DNA of 14,612 nt from JBEINZ01 sp040377825 (GCA_040377825.1 JBEINZ010000050.1:1-14612), one strand, 5' to 3'. Counted from the first letter of the stretch, positions 1 through 7,720 are shown. Notes: generated from the sequence alone by a model not told the origin. Numbers and translations: made by a program.

Positions 1-126
1 AGGAGTTTGCATCCCCGGGGCCTTATCGATCTTAACGGGAGCTGTCACCGGTTGAGCCCGTGGGCTCTTCCACACGGCGCCCACCTACGCTGTAGGTTTC
101 CCGGGATCGATATCTCCATCGGCCGC
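1..126 (+). ncRNA. ssrS: 6S RNA (RNA polymerase-binding regulatory RNA), 5' end possibly outside the window
   Basis: 6S RNA mimics an open promoter and sequesters housekeeping RNA polymerase in stationary phase. Seen here: an outer pairing between the CCCGGG around 14-19 and the CCCGGG around 100-106, plus GGAG at 2-5 facing CTCC near 116. An apical hairpin GAGCC-CGTG-GGCTC lies at about 54-67. On the 3' side is the small hairpin ACCTAC-GCT-GTAGGT (about 83-97), which I recall as characteristic of alphaproteobacterial 6S RNAs in the 3' strand of the central bubble. The element sits directly upstream of fthC, the classic 6S neighbour in proteobacteria. The terminal stem is incomplete, so the true 5' end may lie just left of base 1, and the 3' end is approximate. 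Identity rests on structure, the hairpin and gene order, not on a covariance-model hit. Confidence 0.7.
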
Positions 127-228
127 GTGGCTCCGCCAACAAACTTCTGCGGGGCAAGCGCCGCCGCTTTTTGCCGACCTCTTGCGCTCGATTGATTCTG
201 CGATCACCTTCAAACCTTGCCCGGCCTC

Positions 229-822
229 ATGATCTCTTCAATTTCTGTGTCCGAGGCCAAGGCCAACCTTAGAGCGTCGATCCTCGACGCTCGCTCAAAA
301 CTCACTGAAGTCGAGCGTTGTGCAGCAGCCGGGATTCTCGCGGACCAAGTGGATAAGGTTGCCATACCCCCGAACGCGATTGTTTCCGGCTACCTGCCCA
401 TACGCGGCGAGGCCGATCCAAATCTTGTCCTCGAGCGGCTTGCCGCACGCGGGCACAGGTTAGCCTTGCCCGTTATCCTCACTGATCGTGTCACAATGGT
501 GTTTCGCGCCTGGAAGCCGGGTGATCCGCTTCAGGCCGCCGGCTTCGGCTTGTCTGTCCCGATGGATAACGCGATAGACGTTGTGCCTGACGCGATGCTG
601 GTCCCACTCGCGGCCTTTGATCGGCGCGGATACCGAATTGGCTATGGCAAGGGTCATTACGACAGAGCGATCGCGCGAATAGAGTCCGATGGTCACGTTC
701 TCAAAATTGGGATCGCTTTTGCCATGCAAGAAATCGATGCCGTGCCAAATCAGGATCATGATCGCCCCCTCGATTATGTCGCGACGAACGAAGGCCTCGT
801 TGACTGTGGAAGCATGCGGTGA
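229..822 (+). CDS. fthC: 5-formyltetrahydrofolate cyclo-ligase (5,10-methenyltetrahydrofolate synthetase)
   Basis: This enzyme converts 5-formyltetrahydrofolate to 5,10-methenyltetrahydrofolate with ATP, returning the storage or inhibitory folate to the one-carbon pool in the cytosol. The 197-residue product has the family length and its two signatures: SGYLPIRGEADP (about 53-64), the folate/substrate side, and PLAAFDRRGYRIGYGKGHYDR (about 126-146), the ATP-binding block near the C-terminus. An upstream TTG at 217 is in frame, but ATG at 229 is preferred as the first ATG; neither has a clear Shine-Dalgarno sequence. It follows the 6S RNA element, so the two are probably co-transcribed as in other proteobacteria. 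Its stop overlaps the start of the phosphoesterase gene by 4 nt, which suggests translational coupling. Confidence 0.93.
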   Translation: MISSISVSEAKANLRASILDARSKLTEVERCAAAGILADQVDKVAIPPNAIVSGYLPIRGEADPNLVLERLAARGHRLALPVILTDRVTMVFRAWKPGDPLQAAGFGLSVPMDNAIDVVPDAMLVPLAAFDRRGYRIGYGKGHYDRAIARIESDGHVLKIGIAFAMQEIDAVPNQDHDRPLDYVATNEGLVDCGSMR

Positions 823-1640
823 GGCTTCTGTTTCTAGGCGACGTTGTAGGTCGCGCCGGTCGGAATGCGGCTACCGAGCAACTTCCAGGCCTCGTAGAGA
901 TGTATCGGATCGATTTCGTCGCGATAAATGGCGAAAACGCCGCCGGTGGGTTCGGCATCAGCGAGGAGATCTGCCAGGATCTTATCGACGCTGGCGCCGA
1001 TGTTGTCACACTCGGCAACCATGCCTGGGATCAGCGTGAGGCCCTTGTCTTCATCGAACGGCAGCCACGGTTGATCCGCCCAGCCAACTTTCCTGCCGGC
1101 ACTCCTGGTCGGGGCGCAAATCTGTTCCATGCACGCAACGGCGCGCGGGTCCTTGTCGTCAATGTGATGGGGCGCGTTTTCATGGACGCGCTTGACGATC
1201 CCTTCGCGGCAGTCGCCCGAGAAATCGAGGCGTGTCCGCTTGGGGAACAATCCGATGCAATCGTGATCGATATTCATGCCGAGGCGACCAGCGAGAAACA
1301 GGCGCTCGGGCACTATCTCGATGGCCGAGTGAGTCTTGTGGTCGGGACCCATACTCACGTGCCGACGGCCGATCATCAGATATTGTCCGGCGGGACAGGC
1401 TTTATGAGTGATGTCGGCATGTGTGGCGACTACGACTCCGTCGTTGGCATGGACAAGGAGGAGCCACTCAATCGATTTCTCCGAAAGATCCCGCGCGGCC
1501 GCTTTGAGACCGCGACGGGTCGGGCGACGCTATCGGGCGTCGCGGTGGAACTCGACGAGCGCACCGGGCTTGCAACCAACATCGCGCCGCTGCGGCTCGG
1601 TGGCCGGCTTTCTCAAGCAATCCCGCCATTCTGGGCATGA
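819..1640 (+). CDS. ymdB: YmdB-family metallophosphoesterase (TIGR00282 type)
   Basis: This is a cytosolic di-metal phosphoesterase. The studied Bacillus subtilis homologue YmdB hydrolyses 2',3'-cyclic nucleotides and affects biofilm and motility; the role in alphaproteobacteria is not settled. All expected metal and catalytic residues are visible in the 273-residue product: D8 in FLGDVVGRAGR, E39-N40 in INGENAAGG, N67-H68 in LGNHAWD, H153 in DIHAEATSEK, and H178 and H180 in GTHTHVPTAD. The conserved MSDVGMCGDYDSVVG block follows at about 196-210. It starts with GTG inside the fthC stop (GTGA overlap), and the resulting N-terminus MRLLFLGDVVG is the canonical one, so this start is secure despite being non-ATG. 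It is an intact family member. Confidence 0.93.
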   Translation: MRLLFLGDVVGRAGRNAATEQLPGLVEMYRIDFVAINGENAAGGFGISEEICQDLIDAGADVVTLGNHAWDQREALVFIERQPRLIRPANFPAGTPGRGANLFHARNGARVLVVNVMGRVFMDALDDPFAAVAREIEACPLGEQSDAIVIDIHAEATSEKQALGHYLDGRVSLVVGTHTHVPTADHQILSGGTGFMSDVGMCGDYDSVVGMDKEEPLNRFLRKIPRGRFETATGRATLSGVAVELDERTGLATNIAPLRLGGRLSQAIPPFWA

Positions 1641-1789
1641 GTGCCATCGGCGCCGGCAAAGCTTTCCAGGCTGGATTCAAGCCGAGCGTCGGCCTATAAG
1701 CAGGCGTTTTCGCGCGTGATGGCCGAATTCGAGCGTATTTTGTTTGCGCCCGGTACCGCGACCACACCGTAGCCAATTGAGAGGCAGGA

Positions 1790-2539
1790 ATGGCCGGGCA
1801 TTCACAGTTCAAGAATATCATGCACCGCAAGGGCAAACAGGACGCGATGAAGTCCAAGCTCTTCGGCAAGCTCGCGCGCGAGATCTCCGTGGCTGCAAAG
1901 GAAGGCGGCGGCGATCCCTCAATGAATGCAAAGCTTCGGCTCGCCATACTGAACGCGCGCGCGGAAAACATGCCGCGGGACAACATAGACCGGGCTATCA
2001 AGAAGGGCGCGGGCGGCGATGGCGAGAGCTATGACGAGGTCCGTTACGAGGGCTATGGCCCCGGGGGGACGGCTGTCATTGTGGAGACGCTAACCGATAA
2101 CCGCAATCGTACCGGCGGTGCGGTCCGCTCGGCATTCTCAAAGCATGGCGGCGCACTCGGTGAAACGGGCTCGGTTTCGTTTTCATTCGACCATGTCGGC
2201 GAGATCGTGTTTCCGATGAGCGCTGGCTCGGCGGACGCCGTGCTGGAAGCCGCGATCGAGGCCGGCGCCGACGATGTGGTTTCCGATGCCGAGCGCCATG
2301 TCGTCGTCTGTGCCTTCGAAGCGATGGGCGAGGTGTCCAAGGCTCTTGAAGCAACCTTGGGCGCCGCGAAGTCCGTTAAGGCGGTTTGGAAGCCGCAAAA
2401 CACCGTGCCGCTTGATGAGGAGAAAGCGCAGTCGGTCATGAAGCTGATCGACCAGCTCGAGGACGATGACGACGTTCAAAACGTCTACTCGAACTTCGAA
2501 ATCTCCGAAGAGGTCATGGCGAAGCTAACCTCGGCGTAG
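1790..2539 (+). CDS. yebC: YebC/PmpR-family protein (TACO1-like)
   Basis: YebC-family proteins were long annotated as transcriptional regulators. More recent work on bacterial YebC and mitochondrial TACO1 points to a role in translating proline-rich stretches at the ribosome. The 249-residue product has the invariant N-terminus [17 protein letters not shown], then [10 protein letters not shown], and the middle motif [19 protein letters not shown] at about residues 86-104. The acidic [18 protein letters not shown] is near the C-terminus. Length and motifs are typical and nothing is missing. The start is supported by a purine-rich GAGAGGCAGGA immediately upstream. The 149-nt gap after ymdB has no recognised gene. 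A position ahead of ruvC is standard, but here about 2.1 kb of other DNA separates them. Confidence 0.97.
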   Translation: MAGHSQFKNIMHRKGKQDAMKSKLFGKLAREISVAAKEGGGDPSMNAKLRLAILNARAENMPRDNIDRAIKKGAGGDGESYDEVRYEGYGPGGTAVIVETLTDNRNRTGGAVRSAFSKHGGALGETGSVSFSFDHVGEIVFPMSAGSADAVLEAAIEAGADDVVSDAERHVVVCAFEAMGEVSKALEATLGAAKSVKAVWKPQNTVPLDEEKAQSVMKLIDQLEDDDDVQNVYSNFEISEEVMAKLTSA

Positions 2540-2565
2540 GTGGCTCAATCGAACGTAGCGGGGTA

Positions 2566-3147
2566 GGTGACAGGAAGCGCGCGCGACTTGAAGCCGTCAG
2601 CGACGGGGTGTTGGCGATTGTCATCACCATCATGGTGCTTGAGATGGAGGTGCCGCATGGCGCGGACTTCAACGTGATCGACGGTCAGTTGCCGGTGTTC
2701 TACTCCTATGTGCTGAGCTTCGTGAACGTTGCGAGTTACTGGAACAACCACCATCACTTGCTGTACACCGTGGAACATATCGACGCCCGCATCATGTGGG
2801 CCAACATACATCTGTTGTTCTTGCTGACGCTGATGCCGTTCGCGACAGCCTGGATGGGCGGAAACGACTTCGCGGTAATGCCGACCGCGCTCTATGGACT
2901 TGTGCTCCTTGCGGCTGCTGTCGCGTATTAAGTATTGCAACTCGCTATCCTTGCAAGCCACGGACAATCATCTACGCTGGGGAAGGCGCTCGGAAGCGAC
3001 CTAAAGGGCAAGCTTTCCCCGGCTGTCTATCTCATTGCGATACCATTGAGTTTCTTTGTTCCGCTCTTGGCGCAGGCGCTCTACGTCCTAGTCGCCTTGG
3101 CTTGGCTTATGCCAGATCGCCGGATTGAAAAGTGGGTTGGTGGCTAA
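2566..3147 (+). pseudogene. Broken TMEM175-family (DUF1211) potassium channel gene, in-frame TAA
   Basis: Bacterial TMEM175 proteins are six-helix membrane proteins that assemble as potassium-permeable channels without the classic selectivity-filter loop. One reading frame encodes RLEAVSDGVLAIVITIMVLE (about 2584-2643), matching the family signature RxxxFSDxxxA except that Phe is Val. It is followed by SYVLSFVNVASYWNNHHHLL and ANIHLLFLLTLMPFATAWMG. At 2929-2931 the frame hits TAA right after a Tyr codon (2926-2928). It then continues without any shift through LQLAILASHG, the LKGKLSPAVYL segment and LMPDRRIEKW to the natural-looking stop at 3145-3147. The family has a second aromatic residue at that site, so TAT or TAC to TAA is the simplest explanation. 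No ATG, GTG or TTG lies in frame ahead of the signature; the first is GTG at 2608, inside helix 1. Both defects argue for decay. A sequencing error at the TAA is possible. The left limit is approximate. Confidence 0.85.
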
Positions 3148-3269
3148 GCGCGTTAAGCAGCGTACCGTTAGCGACCAACCGCCTCAACGAGCCGTACTGC
3201 CAGATGATTCCAACTCAGTACTCAGTTAGAATCCTAGAGTGCTACGAGTTAGAGGTGCGGACTCATCCA

Positions 3270-3354
3270 ACCGATTGGTACTATCTCAGGTGCCTCGCCA
3301 AAAAAATGTTTTTGATCGTCTAGCGTTTTCGGCAGTCAGATAGGACCAATCGGT
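3270..3354. repeat. 85-nt imperfect inverted repeat (long hairpin; possible small mobile repeat)
   Basis: The arms at 3270-3286 (ACCGATTGGTACTATCT) and 3338-3354 (AGATAGGACCAATCGGT) are reverse complements over 17 nt with one mismatch. Pairing resumes further in, after a small bulge, between TGCC near 3291-3294 and GGCA at 3331-3334. The loop includes an A-run and a T-run. It lies in the 278-nt gene-free gap (3148-3425) between the TMEM175 remnant and the antisense hydrolase gene. Possible identities are a small non-autonomous mobile repeat, a repeated chromosomal palindrome, a structured RNA, or a terminator; there is no T-tract directly after the stem to favour the last. I saw no other copy in this window. 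Confidence 0.7.
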
Positions 3355-3425
3355 GTCGGTATGATTTGGGAATGCAAACACGTTGCCGTCGGTTTTTTTG
3401 TGATCTGATAGTCGTTTCTTTCATT

Positions 3426-4274
3426 TCAATTTAGAAACTGTTCCACTGCTTGGTTGAATTTACCAGGGTTCTCCATGAACATGAAATGGGATCCGCCATC
3501 ACTCGCTTCGAAGATCTCATGCTTTCCCTTTGGCATCTGCTCCGCCTGCCATACAATGGACGACCAGGGAACAAAGCTTGCCTTTCCGCCAATGCAAAGC
3601 GCTGGAACACTGATCCGCGCCATGACATCGCGCCAGTCATTATGGATATGGTCGACCACCAGCGCCGCTGCCTTGTCGCGAGGAAACTTGAAATTGAGGG
3701 AGATTGATTTTTCGATGATATCCTTCGGGCAATCTGGCGTGAACATCCCGGTCACAAAACCGGTCGTAACGGAACCGTCTGAGTCGGCGGCGAGCGCGAC
3801 CGCGGTTCCGAACGTGGCCTCGGGCGTAAAAATGGCGCCTGACTGTGCCACGGCCTCCGGTGTAAGCGTAATGTTGTTCGAGAGCGAGGGCGGCTCATCG
3901 ACAAAAACAAATTTTGAAACTCGATCCGCACCGAACAGATCGTATAGCCCCCAAAGTATGGAGCATCCCATGGAATGTCCCATGAGATTTGCATCGGTCA
4001 GATCCAAGGCTTCCATAAACTCTCGGACGTCCTGTGACAGGCGGTAAATGCGATAGCCATGCTCGGGTTTGCTCGATTCACCGTGGCCACGCATGTCCAG
4101 GGCAAGCACCCGGTAGTTTTGTGAGAAATGATTTACTTGATTGTACCATTGGTCAGCTGTCTGCGACCATCCTGGGATCATCAGGAATGGTTGGCCTTTA
4201 CCAGCCTCGAGATAACTGAGGTCGACTCCGTCTCTGGTGGTAAAGCTTTTCCTTGCGGCATTAACCTCGAACAT
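3426..4274 (-). CDS. Alpha/beta hydrolase fold protein
   Basis: A predicted soluble serine hydrolase of the alpha/beta fold; the substrate cannot be told from sequence. Numbered from ATG 4274, visible features are the oxyanion-side segment FLMIPGWSQTADQW (about 30-43), the strand and turn VLALDMRGHGES (about 56-67), and the nucleophile elbow GHSMG with Ser101. The catalytic His is in SDGGSHFMFMENPGKFNQ near the C-terminus. No signal peptide or membrane segment is seen, and 282 residues is usual. Two in-frame ATGs exist. The upstream one (4289-4287) would add MGGGA encoded by a G9 tract. The downstream ATG (4274-4272) is preferred because the G tract then sits at Shine-Dalgarno distance. It runs antisense to its neighbours inside an interval that interrupts yebC-ruvC, so it is probably an acquired gene. 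Confidence 0.88.
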   Translation of the reverse strand: MFEVNAARKSFTTRDGVDLSYLEAGKGQPFLMIPGWSQTADQWYNQVNHFSQNYRVLALDMRGHGESSKPEHGYRIYRLSQDVREFMEALDLTDANLMGHSMGCSILWGLYDLFGADRVSKFVFVDEPPSLSNNITLTPEAVAQSGAIFTPEATFGTAVALAADSDGSVTTGFVTGMFTPDCPKDIIEKSISLNFKFPRDKAAALVVDHIHNDWRDVMARISVPALCIGGKASFVPWSSIVWQAEQMPKGKHEIFEASDGGSHFMFMENPGKFNQAVEQFLN

Positions 4275-4278
4275 TGCG

Positions 4279-4287
4279 CCCCCCCCC
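4279..4287 (-). repeat. Nine-base G homopolymer (C9 on + strand) between two candidate starts of the hydrolase gene
   Basis: On the minus strand the order is ATG, G9, CGCA, ATG. Tracts of this length are prone to slipped-strand change. A change in length would put the upstream ATG out of frame. It would leave the downstream ATG in frame and alter only the spacing or strength of the G-rich ribosome-binding region. Confidence 0.6.
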
Positions 4288-4289
4288 AT

Positions 4290-4669
4290 ATTCTATGATT
4301 GAAAAGGGCGACCTTGGTTGCGCCCGTTGTTTTCACGTATTGCTGCCGATCTTAACAGGGCAGGTTCTTCACCTACCTGCGGCTACAGCGCAGCAAGACT
4401 GAGCACACTCCTGAACCCATACGTTATGTATAGCTGTTCACAATCTGATTCTGTTGAGCAGAGATTCTTATCCGAATGTACTGCATCTTTAGGCTGCATT
4501 ATTGCCGCAGCTGTCTCAGGAAAGTTTCTGCGAATTTGTAAAATGTTCTAAGTATAGCATTGATCTCAATGATATGGATTAACTTTCAAGGATTAAACCT
4601 AGCGTTGAAGTCTGCTGAAGTCGTCTCCACACTAGCGGCGCGGCGGTCGGCAAGCTACTCACTGTGATC
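4290..4669. other. Gene-free interval between the divergent hydrolase and ruvC genes
   Basis: It should carry the promoters of the hydrolase gene (leftward) and of ruvC (rightward), but I cannot point to convincing -35/-10 pairs. The stretch is visibly richer in A and T than the flanking genes. A short open frame on the + strand (4318-4551) has no recognisable motif, no clear ribosome-binding site and unusual composition, so it is not called. A small dyad CATTG-ATCT-CAATG lies at 4559-4572. No alphaproteobacterial SOS box (GTTC or GAAC, 7 nt, GTTC) was found ahead of ruvC. Confidence 0.5.
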
Positions 4670-5272
4670 ATGGCTGACGTTGTTCGAATCATCGGGATCG
4701 ATCCGGGTCTCCGCCGCACTGGCTGGGGGATCGTCGATGTGGCTGGCAATCGCCTGAGTTTCGTCGCGGCCGGGCTCGTGACATCCGACGGCGATGACGA
4801 ACTCGCCCGCCGGCTGGTCGAATTGCACGACGGCCTCGGGGCGATTATCCAGGGCTTCAAGCCGGATGAGGCTGCGGTTGAACAGACCTTCGTCAACACC
4901 AATGCGACCGCCACGTTGAAACTCGGCCAAGCGCGCGGCATCGCGCTTCTGGTGCCGGCCAAGGCAGGGCTCCGGGTGGCGGAGTACGCACCGAATGCGG
5001 TGAAAAAAGCCGTCGTTGGCGCTGGGCACGCCGAGAAGGAGCAGATCCACCATATGGTGCGGATTCTGCTGCCGAAGGCCGATTTTACCGGCGATGATCC
5101 GGCCGATGCGCTGGCGATTGCCATCTGCCATGCCCATCATCGCGCGTCGCCGGCGGCAAGGCTCTCGCGAGTGGTGGAGCAGGCCGGCGATGTCGTGGGG
5201 CAAAGATCGAAAGCATCGGCGAAAACGAGCTGGGCGCGGCTTGCCGCCGAGCGGGCGCGAGGGGATCGATGA
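4670..5272 (+). CDS. ruvC: Holliday junction resolvase RuvC (crossover junction endodeoxyribonuclease)
   Basis: RuvC is a dimeric RNase H-fold nuclease that cuts Holliday junctions symmetrically after RuvAB branch migration. The four acidic active-site residues expected from Escherichia coli RuvC (D7, E66, D138, D141) appear here as D11 in [15 protein letters not shown]71 in [20 protein letters not shown], and D143 and D146 in [16 protein letters not shown]. Length is 200 residues, slightly longer than the E. coli enzyme because of a basic C-terminal tail after about residue 160. ATG 4670 is preferred over the in-frame GTG two codons upstream, although neither has a strong ribosome-binding site. 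The last codons overlap the ruvA start as ATGA, so the two are coupled. Confidence 0.97.
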   Translation: MADVVRIIGIDPGLRRTGWGIVDVAGNRLSFVAAGLVTSDGDDELARRLVELHDGLGAIIQGFKPDEAAVEQTFVNTNATATLKLGQARGIALLVPAKAGLRVAEYAPNAVKKAVVGAGHAEKEQIHHMVRILLPKADFTGDDPADALAIAICHAHHRASPAARLSRVVEQAGDVVGQRSKASAKTSWARLAAERARGDR

Positions 5273-5886
5273 TCGGCAAGCTCAAGGGCATCATCGACAG
5301 CTATGGCGAGGACTTCGTGATCCTCGATGTCCAAGGTGTTGGCTACATCTGCCAGTGTTCCGCCCGAACCTTGCAGCGCCTTCCACGTCCGGGCGAGGCG
5401 GCGACGCTCTCGATCGAAACCTATGTTCGCGAGGACCAGATCCGTTTGTTTGGCTTTGCCGACGAGACGGAGAAGGAATGGTTTCGTCTGCTGATGACGG
5501 TGCAGAGCGTCGGCGCCAAGGTGGCGCTGGCCATCCTCTCGGTGCTGAAGCCCGAGGAGATCGCATCGGCTATCGCGCTGAAGGATACGGCGGCGATCGC
5601 GCGGGCCAACGGGGTCGGCAAACGCCTCGCCGAACGTGTTGTTCTTGAACTGAAGGACAAGGCGCCGAGCTTCGCCAATGTCGATCCGTCGGTCGTCGCC
5701 CTGACCGGCGCGGTCGCCGATCGCACGGCTCCGAAGCCGATCGCCGATGCGGTCTCCGCGCTCGTCAACCTCGGTTATGCGCAAATCCAGGCCAGTTCCG
5801 CCGTCGCCACCGCCGCTCGCGAGACCGGCGAGGGCGCGACAACGGAAAAACTGATCCGTTTGGCACTTAAGGAACTGGCGAAGTGA
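5269..5886 (+). CDS. ruvA: Holliday junction branch migration protein RuvA
   Basis: RuvA tetramers hold the Holliday junction in a square-planar form and load RuvB hexamers on opposite arms. The 205-residue product has the usual three parts. The N-terminal OB-fold begins [26 protein letters not shown] (MIGKLKG to GVGY, 1-26) and includes [13 protein letters not shown] (51-63). The helix-hairpin-helix region has [17 protein letters not shown] (74-90) and [20 protein letters not shown] (110-129). A C-terminal three-helix domain (about 158-205) contacts RuvB. Pro- and Ala-containing sequence at 133-157 forms the flexible linker. It overlaps ruvC by 4 nt. Unusually, ruvB does not follow directly: a convergent Uma2-family gene ends 9 nt after its stop. 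Confidence 0.97.
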   Translation: MIGKLKGIIDSYGEDFVILDVQGVGYICQCSARTLQRLPRPGEAATLSIETYVREDQIRLFGFADETEKEWFRLLMTVQSVGAKVALAILSVLKPEEIASAIALKDTAAIARANGVGKRLAERVVLELKDKAPSFANVDPSVVALTGAVADRTAPKPIADAVSALVNLGYAQIQASSAVATAARETGEGATTEKLIRLALKELAK

Positions 5887-5899
5887 ACAGGATGTTCAC
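5883..5899. repeat. Short inverted repeat at the convergent ruvA / Uma2 gene ends
   Basis: GTGAAC and GTTCAC are separated by AGGAT, a perfect 6-bp dyad spanning the ruvA stop codon and the stop codon of the antisense gene. It could form a small hairpin helping both transcripts to end, but there is no T-tract. It superficially resembles an SOS box, but the spacer is 5 nt rather than the 7 nt of the alphaproteobacterial LexA site. Confidence 0.4.
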
Positions 5900-6477
5900 A
5901 CTGTCAGCACGTCCTCATAGATCGCCGCGACGGGCATTTCGAAATCGATGCCGGGAAGCGAAAGCGTCTTGTCCAAACCCTCGACGACCAAGCCGGTCCA
6001 GTCCAAACCCGATTTCGTTCTAATCTCCACGAGCGGCTTGTCGCGCGTGATCAAGACGTAATGGCGAAGACTGGGAAGCGCCTTGTAGCTCTCCCACTTT
6101 TCGTATCGGTCGCGCGGTTCGGTTCCAGGCGACAACACTTCAAACAAGGCCGTTGCGTCGTCGACCGATACTTCTCCTCGGTCAATCGTTCCGCACCGGA
6201 CGATGACATCTGGAAAAACAGAAAGGTCGAGCGTCTTTCTCTTCAAGTAAAAGGTCTCTTTGAAAGCTCTGCAAGTGGAGGCTTTCTTACGAAACGACGT
6301 TTGTAACGCAATGTAGATGTTACCAGCGATGCGCTCATGCTCCCATCTTGCGCCCACCATCCCTCGGATCACACGCCCGCCGATGAGTTCCCAGCGTTCG
6401 TTGTCCGGCTTATCGAGGAGCAGTTCTTCGAAATCGTCGAAGCTCATATGCTCGAATTGGGTAACGGCATTGGCCAT
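5896..6477 (-). CDS. Uma2-family protein (DUF820, PD-(D/E)XK nuclease-like fold), function unknown
   Basis: Uma2 proteins carry a restriction-endonuclease-like PD-(D/E)XK core; they are abundant in some bacteria and their biological role is unsettled. Numbered from ATG 6477, the 193-residue product shows WELIGGRVIRG (about 29-39), then FPDVIVRC with candidate catalytic D90. FEVLSPGTEPRDRYEKWESY follows, carrying E113 and K127, and then LPSLRHYVLITRDKPLVEI. These are the expected core elements, so it looks intact rather than decayed. Two ATGs are in frame. The second (6477-6475) is preferred because GGAG lies 7 nt ahead of it and only 1 nt ahead of the first (6483-6481). It is convergent with ruvA and divergent from ruvB, splitting the ruvCAB cluster, which suggests insertion into an existing operon. 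Confidence 0.85.
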   Translation of the reverse strand: MANAVTQFEHMSFDDFEELLLDKPDNERWELIGGRVIRGMVGARWEHERIAGNIYIALQTSFRKKASTCRAFKETFYLKRKTLDLSVFPDVIVRCGTIDRGEVSVDDATALFEVLSPGTEPRDRYEKWESYKALPSLRHYVLITRDKPLVEIRTKSGLDWTGLVVEGLDKTLSLPGIDFEMPVAAIYEDVLTV

Positions 6478-6593
6478 TGTCATGCTCCAACGGGAAGCTC
6501 TGATTGATCATACGACATGAACAGCGGCTTGCCAAAGGTTACAGTGACATCGGACACGATTCGTTCCCGCCGAAGCCCAGGACGCCTGAACCG

Positions 6594-7637
6594 ATGACAA
6601 CACCCAAGCGCCTCGTTTCCGGCGAAAAACGCGACGAGGACATGGACGCCTCGCTGAGGCCGCAAACGCTGGGCGATTTCGTCGGGCAGGCGGCTGCGCG
6701 CGAGAACCTGAAAATTTTCATTAAGGCGGCGAAGACCAGGCGCGAGGCGCTCGATCACGTGCTTTTCGTCGGTCCGCCCGGACTTGGAAAGACGACACTC
6801 GCCCAGATCGTCAGCCGCGAACTCGGCGTGAATTTCCGTGCCACATCCGGCCCGGTCATCGCCAAGGCCGGGGATTTGGCGGCGCTGCTGACCAATCTGG
6901 AGGAGCGCGATGTATTGTTCATCGATGAGATTCATCGCCTCAATCCGGCGGTGGAAGAAATTCTCTATCCGGCGATGGAGGACTATCAGCTAGATCTCAT
7001 CATCGGCGAAGGCCCGGCAGCGCGTTCGGTCAAGATCGATCTGGCGAAGTTCACGCTGGTCGCCGCCACCACGCGGCTGGGGCTCCTGACGACTCCGCTC
7101 CGCGACCGGTTCGGCATTCCGATCCGGCTCAATTTCTACACCGTGGATGAATTGGAGTTCATTGTGCGGCGTGGCGCGCGGATCATGGGTATCGGCATCA
7201 CGCCGGAAGGCGCCAACGAAATCGCTCGCCGCGCGCGTGGCACGCCCCGTATAGCGGGTCGCTTGTTGAGGCGCGTGCGTGATTTAGCGCTTGTCGCCGG
7301 CGTCGACCTGATCGATAGGACCTCCGCCGACCGCGCCCTTGTGCGCCTCGAAGTTGATCAGGCCGGCCTCGACCAGTTGGATCGACGCTATCTCGACGTG
7401 ATCGCGGTGTCCTTCGGCGGAGGTCCCGTCGGCATCGAGACGATCGCCGCGGCCTTGTCGGAGCCGCGAGACGCGATCGAGGAGATCGTCGAGCCCTATC
7501 TCATCCAGCAAGGATTCGTGCAGCGTACGCCACGCGGTCGTCTACTCACGCCCGCCGCCTTCCGCCATATGGGTCTCGCCGTTCCGGGCGATCGTCCCGA
7601 GCAGATGGGGTTATTCTCGGGGGACCCGGAGGATTGA
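6594..7637 (+). CDS. ruvB: Holliday junction branch migration ATPase RuvB
   Basis: RuvB is the AAA+ hexameric motor that pumps DNA through the RuvA-bound Holliday junction. The 347-residue product has the N-terminal [12 protein letters not shown] (21-32), Walker A GPPGLGKT (60-67) and Walker B VLFIDEIH (107-114). The family hallmark [21 protein letters not shown] follows at about 124-144, then the sensor-1 segment [10 protein letters not shown] and the arginine-finger segment LRDRFG (169-174). The C-terminal winged-helix domain includes [16 protein letters not shown]. The frame is open back to 6504, but the start at 6594 gives the canonical MTTPKRLVS beginning, with AGGA 11 nt upstream. With a divergent Uma2 gene on its left, ruvB needs its own promoter between about 6484 and 6593; I could not identify one. 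Confidence 0.97.
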   Translation: MTTPKRLVSGEKRDEDMDASLRPQTLGDFVGQAAARENLKIFIKAAKTRREALDHVLFVGPPGLGKTTLAQIVSRELGVNFRATSGPVIAKAGDLAALLTNLEERDVLFIDEIHRLNPAVEEILYPAMEDYQLDLIIGEGPAARSVKIDLAKFTLVAATTRLGLLTTPLRDRFGIPIRLNFYTVDELEFIVRRGARIMGIGITPEGANEIARRARGTPRIAGRLLRRVRDLALVAGVDLIDRTSADRALVRLEVDQAGLDQLDRRYLDVIAVSFGGGPVGIETIAAALSEPRDAIEEIVEPYLIQQGFVQRTPRGRLLTPAAFRHMGLAVPGDRPEQMGLFSGDPED

Positions 7638-7720
7638 CGTGGGACACCGCGCATCGTCGATTTCAAAGCGCGGACGCGTATTTTGCCGAATGACTTGACC
7701 CTAGGTCCGGGATCGAACAC

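Noticed and set aside
1641..1769. Short protein tail in the ymdB frame after its stop (AYKQAFSRVMAEFERILF)
   Set aside because: It reads as protein-like but is only about 40 codons, has no ribosome-binding site or recognised family, and ymdB already ends at its normal length.
3132..3323. 63-codon + strand open frame overlapping the end of the TMEM175 remnant
   Set aside because: It overlaps the pseudogene end and runs through one arm of the long inverted repeat; no homology recognised.
4318..4551. 77-codon + strand open frame
   Set aside because: No motif, no clear ribosome-binding site, and Cys/Ser-rich composition typical of a chance frame.
4400..4669. LexA/SOS box ahead of ruvC
   Set aside because: GTTC at about 4436 is followed after 7 nt by GATT, not GTTC; no other GTTC or GAAC pair with a 7-nt spacer was found.
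5885..5897. GAAC-AGGAT-GTTC as a LexA site
   Set aside because: The spacer is 5 nt and the site lies at gene ends rather than a promoter; treated as a small hairpin.
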